A stretch of 57,247 nucleotides of DNA from Cyclobacteriaceae bacterium (GCA_025455015.1 JALONI010000008.1:1-57247), one strand, 5' to 3'. Shown: positions 7,830 through 16,080, numbered from the stretch's first letter. Notes: generated by a model not told the origin, from the letters alone. Program-made: numbers and translations.

Positions 7830-9005
7830 TCAATTTAATAGTTCGTAAATGCCCGCTACCCCCTGTCCACCGCCAACACAGGCCGTTACCATGCCGTACT
7901 TCTTGTTTTGTCTGCGAAGTTCATTGAAAAGCTGGACAGATAAACGTGCACCCGATGAGCCGAGCGGATGGCCCACCGCGATAGCGCCCCCGTTTACGTT
8001 CAGTTTGCTGCGATCGATGCCTAGTTCTTTTACTACTGCGAGCGACTGTGCGGCAAACGCCTCGTTAAGCTCGATTAAATCAATGTCATCCAGCTTTTTA
8101 CCAGCGATCTTCAAGGCTTTCGGGATAGCCGCCACCGGCCCAATGCCCATGATGCGTGGATCAACGCCAGCGGTAGCGTAGCTCACCATGCGCGCGATCG
8201 GCTTTACGTTAAGCTGCTTCACCATGCGCTCGCTCATGACCATCACAAACGCAGCGCCATCCGATGTTTGCGAAGAGTTGCCAGCTGTAACTGTACCGCC
8301 CATGGCAAACACGGGCTTCAATTTGGAGAGACCTTCTACGGTGGTGTCCGCACGAATGCCCTCATCCGTGGCGACTACGAACTCGCGTGTCTTCTTTTTC
8401 ATGTTTTCGTCCACAAAAGTTTCTTGCACCGTGATTGGCACCACTTCGTCTTTGAACTTTCCGGCCTTCCACGCAGCGGCAGCCTTCATGTGCGATTCGT
8501 AACTGAACTGGTCTTGTTCTTCGCGTGAAATTTTATACTGCTTCGATACCTCCTCGGCCGTAAGGCCCATGCTGGTGTAGTAGGTGGGGTTGTCTTTCGC
8601 GATGGCGTAGTTCAAGGCCGTTTTGAAACCCATCACCGGCACCAATGACATTGACTCGGTGCCACCGGCAATAATGATATCTGCCTGCCCCGCCTGGATG
8701 CGTTGGCTGGCGATGGCAATGGTTTCCACGCCTGAGCCACAATAGCGGTTCACCACCATGCCCGGCACATCAAGTCCCAAGGCCAGCAGGGCAATCATGC
8801 GCCCCATCTGCATACCTTGGTCCGCCTCCGGCACGGCATTGCCCACGATCAGGTCGTCAATCATTTTGTTCTCGACTCCGGGCACCGACTTCACCAGATG
8901 TTTGATCACATCCGCGGCCAGATCGTCCGGTCTTGTAAATCGAAATCCACCTTTTTTGGCCTTTCCTACGCCTGTTCTGAATCCGGCTACGATGTATGCT
9001 TCCAT
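7830..9005 (-). CDS. fadA: Acetyl-CoA acyltransferase (3-ketoacyl-CoA thiolase)
   Basis: 391 residues, exactly thiolase size and equal to Bacillus FadA. It cleaves 3-ketoacyl-CoA to acetyl-CoA and a shortened acyl-CoA. The nucleophile Cys89 is in NRYCGSGVETIA, the NEAFAAQ motif is present, the catalytic His is in NGGAIAVGHPLGSSGAR, and the second Cys is in TACVGGGQG near the C-terminus. It lies between fadN (with the four-helix gene inserted) and fadE, completing the beta-oxidation cycle. Start ATG 9005. Confidence 0.95.
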   Translation of the reverse strand: MEAYIVAGFRTGVGKAKKGGFRFTRPDDLAADVIKHLVKSVPGVENKMIDDLIVGNAVPEADQGMQMGRMIALLALGLDVPGMVVNRYCGSGVETIAIASQRIQAGQADIIIAGGTESMSLVPVMGFKTALNYAIAKDNPTYYTSMGLTAEEVSKQYKISREEQDQFSYESHMKAAAAWKAGKFKDEVVPITVQETFVDENMKKKTREFVVATDEGIRADTTVEGLSKLKPVFAMGGTVTAGNSSQTSDGAAFVMVMSERMVKQLNVKPIARMVSYATAGVDPRIMGIGPVAAIPKALKIAGKKLDDIDLIELNEAFAAQSLAVVKELGIDRSKLNVNGGAIAVGHPLGSSGARLSVQLFNELRRQNKKYGMVTACVGGGQGVAGIYELLN

Positions 9006-9035
9006 ATTTTGTTAGTTTGATCTGCTTTAATGTCA

Positions 9036-9069
9036 AATAGGCAAAAGGCAGTTTGCAATTGGCAAAGCC
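9036..9069. repeat. Left word array (AGGCAAAAGGCA) beside the four-helix gene
   Basis: A short array of GGCAA/GGCAG words all in one orientation on the plus strand, abutting the stop of the four-helix-bundle gene. The array on the other side (9467-9570) carries the same words in inverse orientation, so the gene is bracketed by degenerate inverted repeats. Confidence 0.7.
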
Positions 9070-9483
9070 TTAGGCCAGACTTTTATCTTTTTTTCTAACG
9101 TACAATGCTGGGTTTTCGACCATGTGGTTCAATAACCTTCCTACTTCCTCCGATTGCTCCAATAATTTTTCTTGTTGTTCGTGGCTGATGTAGTGACAGG
9201 CTACGGCAAAGTCTAGCCACGTCTGCGTCTCGCTATTTTCCATATCTGCGTCAGAAGACTTGCTTACAAAGTAGGCTTGGTAGTCGCGCTTTCTGTAGGC
9301 CTCCGCGATACAACTGCAAACCGCGCGCGAAGATCTTCTGATTTGATCGATAAGAGAATATCGCTCTTCTTTTGGAAACGACTTCGAGACCTCAAAAATC
9401 TCCATGGCCAAGGCAAAAGCTTTTTTGTAGACCGTTAAGTCCCTAAAACTCTGATTCCCATTTTGTCTACTGCCTATTGCCAT
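9070..9483 (-). CDS. Four-helix bundle protein (23S rRNA IVS-encoded / S23 family)
   Basis: 137 residues. Family hallmarks are visible: FRDLTVYKKAFALAMEIFEV in helix 1, a SFPKEERYSLIDQIRRSSRA segment, CSCIAEAYRKRD, then a helix with DADMENSETQTWLDFA. This family (PF05635; relatives include the Avd accessory protein of diversity-generating retroelements) forms a pentameric helical bundle in Avd and may bind nucleic acid; its cellular role is unknown. The first seven codons (MAIGSRQ) are written in the flanking repeat word, so the true start is uncertain. It sits between fadN and fadA, where it has no obvious metabolic role and looks like an insertion. Confidence 0.88.
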   Translation of the reverse strand: MAIGSRQNGNQSFRDLTVYKKAFALAMEIFEVSKSFPKEERYSLIDQIRRSSRAVCSCIAEAYRKRDYQAYFVSKSSDADMENSETQTWLDFAVACHYISHEQQEKLLEQSEEVGRLLNHMVENPALYVRKKDKSLA

Positions 9484-9570
9484 CTGCTTACAGATTGACC
9501 ACTTTTTCCAACTTGTTATTTGCCTACTGCTATTGCCTACTTCTCCGTTGCTACTTGCCTACTGCCTACT
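9467..9570. repeat. Right word array (TTGCCTACTGCC) beside the four-helix gene
   Basis: About nine copies of TGCCTA/TTGCCTA/CTGCC-like words between fadN and the four-helix-bundle gene. They run from inside the first codons of the latter to the fadN stop codon (TAG, 9569-9571). Orientation is opposite to the array at 9036-9069. A non-repetitive stretch of about 30 bp (9493-9528) interrupts it. Confidence 0.8.
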
Positions 9571-11968
9571 AATTTCTCAAGGGTTTACCACCTGTCAAGA
9601 TCGACTGGATCCGCTCCAGCGTTTTCTTCTCGCCACACAGGCTCACGAATGCCTCGCGTTCCAAATCCAACAGGTATTGCTCGCTTACTTCTTGTGGGTA
9701 GCTTAGATCGCCACCGCACATTACGTTCGCAATCTTCATCGCAATCTTCATGTCGTGGTCGCTGATGTAACGCCCCATCTTCATTCCGTTTACGCCTGCG
9801 GCAAAAAGCGCCAAACCGGTGCGGCCCTGCACTCTAATGTTGGTCGCCTGCGGCTTCATGGTGTAGCCGGCATCGGCCAATTCAATCACCGCAGCCTTGG
9901 CGTCTAAAAGCTGGCGGTCTTTGTTTACGCTGATCCGATCAAAATCGCGCAGCACGCCCATCTCGCGGGCCTCCTCGGCACTCAGGGCTACTTTCGCGGT
10001 AGCGATATTCATAAACGCATTCTGTAAAGCGTTTAATTCTACATCGCCTTCTTGCAGCGCATCGCTTACGCGCTTGGTGAATTCTTTGGTGCCGCCACCG
10101 CCCGGGATCAACCCCACGCCAACTTCTACCAGGCCGATGTATGTTTCGGCAGCCGCTTGCACCAAGTCTGCGTGCATCGTCATCTCGCAACCCCCACCCA
10201 GCGTGCGACTCTGCGGACAGACCACTACGGGCACACCCGAATAGCGAATGCGCATCACGGAATTCTGAAACGCGCGCACCATAAAATCCAACTCATCGTA
10301 GTCCTGTTCAATGGCATACATAAACACCATGCCCAGGTTGGCACCCAGCGAGAAGTCCGCGCCTTGATGGCCAATCACCAGGCCGCGGTAATTCTTTTCG
10401 GCCAGGTCAATGGCCTTGTTCATGCCCTCCACCACGGCACTGCCCAGCGTGTAACTCTTGCTGTGCCACGAGAAGTTGATCACACCATCGCCCAAGTCAG
10501 TGACTTTAGAGTCAGCGTTCTTCCAAACCACGTTGTCGCTGAGGTTTTCGAGGATGATAAAGGCCTCTTTGCTGGTGATCGTTTTGTAGCTCTTGCTCGG
10601 AATGTCGTAGTACTTGCGCTGGCCCGCTTCTACTTTGTAGAACGATTTGTGGCCGGCCGCCAGCATGTCATGCACCCAGGCTGCCGGTTTGTATCCTGCG
10701 GCCTCCATGGCTTGCGCAGTTTTTTCTACGCCCAATGCGTCCCAGGTATCGAAGGGCCCAAGCTCCCAGCCAAAGCCGGCACAGACGGCATCATCAATCC
10801 GGTACAGTTCATCGCTGATTTCGGGAATACGATTCGAAGCATATTGAAAGAGACCATAGAAGCAATCGCGATAAAAATCACCTGCCTTGTCTTTGCCCGC
10901 CAGCAACACCTTGAAGCGATCTTTTAGGTTGTCGATCGTTTTCGTGGTTTCGAGCGTGGCAAATTTTGCTTTCGCCTTGGGCTTGTATTCTAACGTTTTG
11001 AGGTCAAGCGTATGGATTTCTGATTTGCCATCGGGCGTCTTCACTTTCTTGTAAAAGCCCTGACCGGTTTTATCGCCCAGCCAGTTGTTCTTCTCCATTT
11101 TCGTTACCACCTCGTTGAGCTTGAACATCTCGCGGCCTTCATCGTTGGGAAGACCAGCGTAAAGGTTGTTGGCTACTTTGATAAGAGTATCAAGGCCTAC
11201 CAGATCGGAAGTGCGGAAGGTAGCCGACTTGGGGCGACCGATAACCGGGCCGGTGAGCTTGTCGATCTCATCCACGTTCAGGTCAAACTTCTGCATGGAG
11301 TCGATCACTTTCAACAAGCCCCAAACGCCCACCCGGTTGCCGATGAAAGCCGGAGTGTCTTTACAGAGCACAGCCGTTTTGCCGAGGTACAAATCGCCAT
11401 AATGCAACAGGAACCTGGTGATTTCCGGGTCGGTGTGCGGGGTGGGAATTACCTCAAACAGTTTCAGATAGCGAGGCGGGTTAAAGAAATGCGTGCCCGC
11501 GAAATGCTTTTTGAAATCCTCGCTCCGGCCTTCCGCCATCAGGTGAATAGGAATGCCCGAAGTATTGGATGTGACCAGCGTTCCGGGCTTGCGGAATTTC
11601 TCCACCTGCTCGTACACCTTCTTTTTGATGTCGAGGTTTTCCGTTACCACCTCAATGATCCAGTCGAAGTCTTTGATTTTGGAGAAGTCATCGGTGAAGT
11701 TGCCCAGCGCAATACGGGGGATGAATTTTTTGCTATAAATCGGGCCGGGGCTGGACTTGATGCAGCGGTCGAAAGATGTCTGCACAATGCGGTTTTTCAC
11801 CCCTTTGCTTTCCAGCGTAAGCCCTTTGGCCTTTTCTTCCTCGGTAAGCGCATGGGGGGCAATGTCGAGCAAGAGTACCTGGCAGCCGATGTTAGCAAAG
11901 TGACAGGCGATGGCGGAGCCCATCACACCTGAGCCGAGCACGGCTACTTTTTTGATAGAACGGTTCAT
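9569..11968 (-). CDS. fadN: 3-hydroxyacyl-CoA dehydrogenase / enoyl-CoA hydratase, FadN-type
   Basis: 799 residues with the dehydrogenase first and the hydratase second, the order of Bacillus FadN (789 residues) and the reverse of E. coli FadB. The NAD-binding Rossmann motif is VAVLGSGVMGSAIACHFA near residues 8-25; the hydroxyacyl-CoA dehydrogenase core follows, with HFFNPPRYLKLFEVIP. The crotonase domain is at about 510-720, with the oxyanion region around GADFSLGANLG and the GLVEVGVGLIPGGGG stretch. It carries out the two middle steps of beta-oxidation. ATG 11968 is chosen because the Rossmann strand starts right after it; an upstream in-frame ATG (12040) would overlap the PIN gene. Followed by the repeat array and the four-helix gene. 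Confidence 0.93.
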   Translation of the reverse strand: MNRSIKKVAVLGSGVMGSAIACHFANIGCQVLLLDIAPHALTEEEKAKGLTLESKGVKNRIVQTSFDRCIKSSPGPIYSKKFIPRIALGNFTDDFSKIKDFDWIIEVVTENLDIKKKVYEQVEKFRKPGTLVTSNTSGIPIHLMAEGRSEDFKKHFAGTHFFNPPRYLKLFEVIPTPHTDPEITRFLLHYGDLYLGKTAVLCKDTPAFIGNRVGVWGLLKVIDSMQKFDLNVDEIDKLTGPVIGRPKSATFRTSDLVGLDTLIKVANNLYAGLPNDEGREMFKLNEVVTKMEKNNWLGDKTGQGFYKKVKTPDGKSEIHTLDLKTLEYKPKAKAKFATLETTKTIDNLKDRFKVLLAGKDKAGDFYRDCFYGLFQYASNRIPEISDELYRIDDAVCAGFGWELGPFDTWDALGVEKTAQAMEAAGYKPAAWVHDMLAAGHKSFYKVEAGQRKYYDIPSKSYKTITSKEAFIILENLSDNVVWKNADSKVTDLGDGVINFSWHSKSYTLGSAVVEGMNKAIDLAEKNYRGLVIGHQGADFSLGANLGMVFMYAIEQDYDELDFMVRAFQNSVMRIRYSGVPVVVCPQSRTLGGGCEMTMHADLVQAAAETYIGLVEVGVGLIPGGGGTKEFTKRVSDALQEGDVELNALQNAFMNIATAKVALSAEEAREMGVLRDFDRISVNKDRQLLDAKAAVIELADAGYTMKPQATNIRVQGRTGLALFAAGVNGMKMGRYISDHDMKIAMKIANVMCGGDLSYPQEVSEQYLLDLEREAFVSLCGEKKTLERIQSILTGGKPLRN

Positions 11969-11972
11969 GTTT

Positions 11973-12356
11973 TTACCAGATGGTTTTGATTGGGTATTGT
12001 TTGATGTTTTTGTCGATTGTGATAATGACCAGGTCTTCATGTGTAGCCTGCGCCACCAGCATACGATCGAAGGGATCTCGATGAATGGACTTGAGCTCCT
12101 TCAATAATTCAATATGCTGAATATCAATAGTCAAGGTTTTTACGCCCAGTTGGGTTGCAAAGTCGATTACGGACTGTAACCCCTTCTTCAATTGAAGTTT
12201 ACCAAGCTGAAGTTTTATTGCCATTTCCCAATAGGATGCGACACTTACAAATCTTAGGTTGTTTCTGTTTTCTATTTCTGCTCTGGCTGTTACGGACAGT
12301 CGATTGTCACCTTCCGCCATCCAAAGCAGTGAATGAGTATCCAACAGCACGTTCAT
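11973..12356 (-). CDS. PIN-domain toxin, VapC-like
   Basis: 127 residues of PIN fold. The N-terminus MNVLLDTHSLLWM carries the first catalytic Asp, a middle VASYWEMAIK segment supplies the conserved Glu, and HRDPFDRMLVAQA plus LVIITIDKNI complete the acidic Mg-binding site. Such proteins are ribonucleases of type II toxin-antitoxin pairs. Its ATG overlaps the antitoxin stop by one base (TAATG), the usual coupling. It is embedded between marR and fadN in the fad operon, so it should be transcribed with lipid catabolism genes. Confidence 0.88.
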   Translation of the reverse strand: MNVLLDTHSLLWMAEGDNRLSVTARAEIENRNNLRFVSVASYWEMAIKLQLGKLQLKKGLQSVIDFATQLGVKTLTIDIQHIELLKELKSIHRDPFDRMLVAQATHEDLVIITIDKNIKQYPIKTIW

Positions 12357-12556
12357 TACATATAATCTTTAAAATCTTCCACGGGCTCATCGAAATCATC
12401 TGACATAACGATCGTTCCCTTAAGCGCACCAAACCCGGACTTTGCCGGCTCTCTTTTTTCAACAGCCGCCAATAGTTCATCCACGATTTTGTCCAACTCC
12501 AACTGCTTATCCAGCGGCAGTTTTTTAATCTTTTCCTGTAGCGTTTCTGAGCTCAT
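12356..12556 (-). CDS. DUF2281-like antitoxin
   Basis: 66 residues. The N-terminal helix (LQEKIKKLPLDKQLELDKIV) resembles DUF2281 antitoxins. The acidic C-terminal tail (SDDFDEPVEDFKDYM) is typical of the segment that wraps around and blocks the PIN active site. Start ATG 12556, one base after the marR stop; the stop overlaps the toxin start. Family assignment is moderate; the antitoxin role follows from size, charge pattern and position. Confidence 0.8.
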   Translation of the reverse strand: MSSETLQEKIKKLPLDKQLELDKIVDELLAAVEKREPAKSGFGALKGTIVMSDDFDEPVEDFKDYM

Positions 12557-12557
12557 A

Positions 12558-13019
12558 CTATGCCCATGTTTTCACCTTTGATAATTCATTTACACTTGAT
12601 CGCTCAATCACTTGATTGATTTCTTGCACCACTTCAAAAAACGTATTCAACTTGGATATTGGGATTTCCTCCCGCACGGCTTCGTTAAACCGGAGCACCG
12701 TCTCCCGCGATTTCTCCTTCATCTTCTTGCCTTCTTTCGTGAGTAACACCCGCACCGAACGCTTGTCGTTTTTGTCTACCTGCCGGTAAATCAAGCCCTT
12801 CTCTTCCATGGACTTTAACAACCGCGTGAGGCTCCGGGGTTCCAGGCCCATCAGCGGGCCGATCTTCATAGCCGGTGTGCCTTCCTCGGAAGAGATATTT
12901 AATAAGGCATAGCCGATGGACATGGTGCCATCAAACTTGAGCGCCTGCTGGTTGTACATGCGCGCAATGGCATGCCAGGCGGTTTTGATGTGGTAGTCCA
13001 CGGTTTCTTCCTTTTTCAT
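12558..13019 (-). CDS. MarR-family transcriptional regulator of the fad operon
   Basis: 153 residues, winged helix. The recognition region is MKIGPLMGLEPRSLTRLLKSMEEKGLI, and the wing includes DKNDKRSVRVLLTKEG. The first gene of the fad operon, it probably binds the perfect palindrome at 13056-13073 and so regulates itself and the downstream genes; a fatty acyl-CoA ligand is a reasonable guess. ATG 13019 is preferred over a TTG three codons upstream (13028), which would leave almost no leader after the TACCTTTC element. Confidence 0.9.
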   Translation of the reverse strand: MKKEETVDYHIKTAWHAIARMYNQQALKFDGTMSIGYALLNISSEEGTPAMKIGPLMGLEPRSLTRLLKSMEEKGLIYRQVDKNDKRSVRVLLTKEGKKMKEKSRETVLRFNEAVREEIPISKLNTFFEVVQEINQVIERSSVNELSKVKTWA

Positions 13020-13037
13020 CTTTTGCAATCGAGTGCG

Positions 13038-13045
13038 GAAAGGTA
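13038..13045 (-). promoter_or_regulatory. Candidate -7 element of the marR-fad operon
   Basis: TACCTTTC on the minus strand is one base off TAnnTTTG. It lies 10 bp downstream of the 18-bp palindrome, which would cover the -33 to spacer region, a position suited to repression. Confidence 0.35.
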
Positions 13046-13055
13046 GAAAAAGATT

Positions 13056-13073
13056 TAGTATGCATGCATACTA
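13056..13073. promoter_or_regulatory. Perfect 18-bp palindrome, probable MarR operator
   Basis: TAGTATGCATGCATACTA is fully self-complementary and lies 36 bp upstream of the marR ATG. MarR dimers usually bind inverted repeats of 16-20 bp in their own promoters. No other gene start is closer; the neighbouring channel gene ends at 13107 on the same strand. Confidence 0.75.
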
Positions 13074-13106
13074 TTCAAGGAATTTTTTTAACCGCAGCCG
13101 ATTTGT

Positions 13107-13790
13107 TCAGGCCTCTGCCGGAGGGGCGCTTTCGGAGGCCAAACGCTGGGAGCGCTTGATCCGTCTGTCGCCCCAAGCATGGATGACGAAGATCAGTAAA
13201 AACGTATAACGCGACACCCAGACCGACACAAAAACCAGCGCGCCACTAAGTAAAAACACCCCCGCCACCACCAGCGACCGCTGCACCATCCACCGGGCTA
13301 CCGTGCGGCCCATCAGTTGCTCAAGTCCCTCGGTGCGTACAATTCTGCGGATAAACAAGCTCATCAAAATGCCGATGGCGGCCACGTTGCCGCAGTAGAA
13401 AAGGAACGCTTGATTGCTGCCCGGGTAGTTGGAATACAAAGCTGTACTAAACGGCATGAGCACCACAAACAGCAAAAGCCACAGGTTGAGCCATAAAAAA
13501 GCTCCGTCCACTTCTTTTTTGATGTATTTGCAGCTATTGAGGTGGGCCTTCCAAAACAGAGCCGTGACAAAAAAAGAAATCAGGTAGCCCATGAAATTCG
13601 GGATTCTGCGCGCCAGCACACCATCAATGCCATGTTCGCGCACCTCCTCCCACGAAGGCAACTTTATCTCCAGCACCAGCAAGGTGATGGCAATGGCAAA
13701 AATGGCATCGCTGAAGTACACGACACGGTCGGTGGGGAAGCGGTTGTTCACGGGCAAGTGGGGGTAAGTAAGGTCGGGCAAAATACTCAA
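13107..13790 (-). CDS. TMEM175-type (DUF1211) potassium channel-like protein
   Basis: 227 residues, about six transmembrane helices. Helix 1 carries the family signature RVVYFSDAIFAIAITLLVLE (R...FSDA), which lines the pore in TMEM175 channels. Bacterial members form tetrameric K+ channels. There is no in-frame ATG near the N-terminus; TTG 13790 is the likely start, so the true start is uncertain. The C-terminal tail is Ala/Pro/Glu-rich. Confidence 0.87.
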   Translation of the reverse strand: MSILPDLTYPHLPVNNRFPTDRVVYFSDAIFAIAITLLVLEIKLPSWEEVREHGIDGVLARRIPNFMGYLISFFVTALFWKAHLNSCKYIKKEVDGAFLWLNLWLLLFVVLMPFSTALYSNYPGSNQAFLFYCGNVAAIGILMSLFIRRIVRTEGLEQLMGRTVARWMVQRSLVVAGVFLLSGALVFVSVWVSRYTFLLIFVIHAWGDRRIKRSQRLASESAPPAEA

Positions 13791-13878
13791 AATGTTCCTT
13801 TTTGTGTGGCTCGGCCACGACTACTATTTTTAGTGAAAAAGGAGAAAACCATGCCGCGGGGTGCGGTGTTATCTGTTT

Positions 13879-14334
13879 ATGAACTACGCCATCATCGTTG
13901 CTGCTTGTGTTGGGCTATTGTTTCAGCAAGCGAGTGCCCAAGTGGCACGCTATTCATCCTGGGAGAAGGCCAAAGCCGAAGCCCTGGCCAGCCGCAAGCA
14001 GGTGTTGATACTGTTGACCGGAAAAGAATGGTGTGGCCCCTGTGTGAAATTGGAACGCGAGGTTATGGCTACGCCCGAGTTTGAGAAACTGGCACAGGAT
14101 CGGTTTGTTTTGTTTGAGATCGACATCCCCAAATCAAAGCTTTTGAAACCCGAGTCGAAGATCGTGCGCGAGCATGCCGAGTTCAGCAAACGCTACGAAG
14201 CGCCCGCGTTTCCCTCGCTGATACTGGTGCAACCCGATGGCACCGAACTTCAAAAAATCGTTGATGTATCCATCGGCAAAGACGAAATACTCCGGCTGCT
14301 GGCGCGCCCGGCCGGCCCCGCTGCTACTGACTAG
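13879..14334 (+). CDS. Secreted thioredoxin-fold protein
   Basis: 151 residues. The signal peptide ends near FQQASAQ (about residue 20), so the protein is periplasmic. The active site is EWCGPCVKLEREV, with a cis-Pro strand in YEAPAFPSLILVQPDG. It resembles DUF255/thioredoxin_7-type periplasmic disulfide or thiol proteins; the partner is unknown. ATG 13879 is preferred over an upstream GTG at 13861 because the signal sequence begins there. Confidence 0.85.
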   Translation: MNYAIIVAACVGLLFQQASAQVARYSSWEKAKAEALASRKQVLILLTGKEWCGPCVKLEREVMATPEFEKLAQDRFVLFEIDIPKSKLLKPESKIVREHAEFSKRYEAPAFPSLILVQPDGTELQKIVDVSIGKDEILRLLARPAGPAATD

Positions 14335-14354
14335 CGTACCGCTGTGGTCGCGTT

Positions 14355-15140
14355 TTATCCGTTGATTGTTTTGCGCTGGAAAAGCTCTTGTGCTTGCTCC
14401 ACCCAATGGTCGCGGGCGATACGCCCGGGGAAAAATTCCAATACTTCGCTAATGTGCTCGATTTCGGCTGCGCTAAACTCGGCAATCTGTTGAAACGTAT
14501 AGATGCCCTGCTCGTTCAGTTTCTTTTCAATCACCGGCCCGATGCCCTTGATCACTTTGAGGTCATCTCGCAGGTGGCTTAGGGTCTGGTGAAGCAGTTC
14601 GATCTCGTCACTGGATTTACCCTTGGGCAGTGATACGGCAGGTGCTTTTTGCTTCGCTTCGTCCAACTCAAACTCCAATTGGCGAACCTTGAATTTCAGC
14701 AAGTCGAGTTCGGTGGTGTCGGCCGGTTTTTCCAATGTTCGCTCGATAATCTGGGGGGGCTGATTTTCAAGGTGGTCTATTTTGGCTTGCCATTCCTGCG
14801 CGCGCTGCTCGTATCGCGCAAGCTGCTGCTGTGCCAGGGCCTGCGATTGCATCAACCCATCGCGCTCAAGAGCGACCGTTTGCATCTCCCTTTGCGCCTG
14901 TTCCAATCGGGTTTGCCACGCGCCCGCGGATTGATCGCGGAGCCACCACCCCAGCCCGAGACCGATCAACACGCTCAGTAGCAAAGCCAGCAAAATCTCG
15001 AGGATAAGCCACGTGCGGCTACCAGCCGACTCGTCAAAAAAGGAAACGCCCCGCACCCAGTGAACATACATGGCCACACCGGCCACACACAAAAGCACGA
15101 ACGCCAACAACAACAGATACGGAAGCCAGGCACGGTTCAT
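14355..15140 (-). CDS. Membrane-anchored coiled coil with helix-hairpin-helix C-terminus
   Basis: 261 residues. There are two transmembrane helices near the N-terminus (about 5-27 and 45-68) and a long coiled coil (about 75-170, rich in Gln/Glu/Leu heptads). A C-terminal helix-hairpin-helix module follows: DDLKVIKGIGPVIEKKLNEQ, then YTFQQIAEFSAAEIEHIS. The end resembles the domain called predicted 5' DNA nuclease or DUF4332, which also appears as a tail on other proteins. Nucleic-acid binding near the membrane is possible but unproven. ATG 15140 is chosen because the first helix starts just after it. Confidence 0.8.
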   Translation of the reverse strand: MNRAWLPYLLLLAFVLLCVAGVAMYVHWVRGVSFFDESAGSRTWLILEILLALLLSVLIGLGLGWWLRDQSAGAWQTRLEQAQREMQTVALERDGLMQSQALAQQQLARYEQRAQEWQAKIDHLENQPPQIIERTLEKPADTTELDLLKFKVRQLEFELDEAKQKAPAVSLPKGKSSDEIELLHQTLSHLRDDLKVIKGIGPVIEKKLNEQGIYTFQQIAEFSAAEIEHISEVLEFFPGRIARDHWVEQAQELFQRKTING

Positions 15141-15318
15141 ATCCCCGAAAGGTAAAAAATAAAAAATACAGACCGAAAAGGCGGTGGACAGCCGCCCCGG
15201 CACTCCCCACAAAAACCGTTATCGCGTGGCCATGGGATTCTTTGTGGCGTGGCAATTGCGCCAAGAAAGCCTTTGGTTGAAACCGTGCCGCTGCCAAAGC
15301 CGTTCACACCGTTAACCG

Positions 15319-16080
15319 ATGAGCCGTTGCCTGACCTATCTTACTCTCCTCGCGCTGGTCTGCCAGAGCTGCGGATCGTTTATCCCTGTGCATGAACCAG
15401 CCTACAGTCCCCACCGCGCTTCGTCAGCCGAAACCCCGGAAGTGACGATCACGCTGCAACATCTGCACAACCAATTTGAACACTTCGTTTTTGACCTTGA
15501 CCTTGCCTACCAGGGTGGCGGAACACTTTGGGTGGCACCCAACGATCACGTCAGTTATTATGCTTCGTCCAAGCCCTTTCCCACACATGACCGGGCACAT
15601 GACATCCACGCCCAGTCGTACAAACACTCGCGGTTGGCGGCCAAGCGGCTATATGCGCGCGATCCCTCGGCTGTGGTACGCTTGGTGGATCAGCGACTGA
15701 AAAAACGAGCTACCGCACAGACGGTGTTTGCCTTGATAGGGGTGGGGTTGGCTGTTTACGATGCGCTAAAAGATGGCGAGGACAACCGCCAGGAAACGTG
15801 GACTTATGCCGATGCGCGGAAGGCGGCCGCCCGCGAGGCAGCCGTGGCCGGGGCCATGGTGGCTTCCGACTTAGCGGGTGCGTCTGCCCAAAAGGCAGCC
15901 GAAGAGGCTCACCACTTGCCTCACGAAGTGTTTCCTCCGGTTGCGTTGGCGCCAGGCGAGTCGCAGCGGGGCAAGGTGTTTCTGCCGATCGAAACCAACT
16001 ATCGGTTTATGCGCGTGGTGGTGTCACTGCCTCCGGGCGACTATGTGTTTGACTTCAAGCGCGAGGGTACGCAGCGGTAA
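15319..16080 (+). CDS. Hypothetical exported protein, possibly a lipoprotein
   Basis: 253 residues. A hydrophobic N-terminus ends in CQSCGSF; Cys18 could be lipidated, although the lipobox is not canonical. A central Ala-rich helix (about 150-200; ARKAAAREAAVAGAMVASD) is flanked by beta-rich segments, and the C-terminus looks like a beta strand domain (LPPGDYVFDFKREG). No family recognised. It ends at the first base before the Crp/Fnr regulator frame, on the same strand. Confidence 0.7.
   Translation: MSRCLTYLTLLALVCQSCGSFIPVHEPAYSPHRASSAETPEVTITLQHLHNQFEHFVFDLDLAYQGGGTLWVAPNDHVSYYASSKPFPTHDRAHDIHAQSYKHSRLAAKRLYARDPSAVVRLVDQRLKKRATAQTVFALIGVGLAVYDALKDGEDNRQETWTYADARKAAAREAAVAGAMVASDLAGASAQKAAEEAHHLPHEVFPPVALAPGESQRGKVFLPIETNYRFMRVVVSLPPGDYVFDFKREGTQR

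Noticed and set aside
9070-9483. Reading the four-helix-bundle gene as evidence of an rRNA intervening sequence or a diversity-generating retroelement
   Set aside because: No rRNA gene, reverse transcriptase or template/variable repeat pair is present in the window.
13806-13818. GTGGC-TCG-GCCAC hairpin upstream of the secreted thioredoxin-fold gene
   Set aside because: Five base pairs with a 3-nt loop and no T-run; likely chance.
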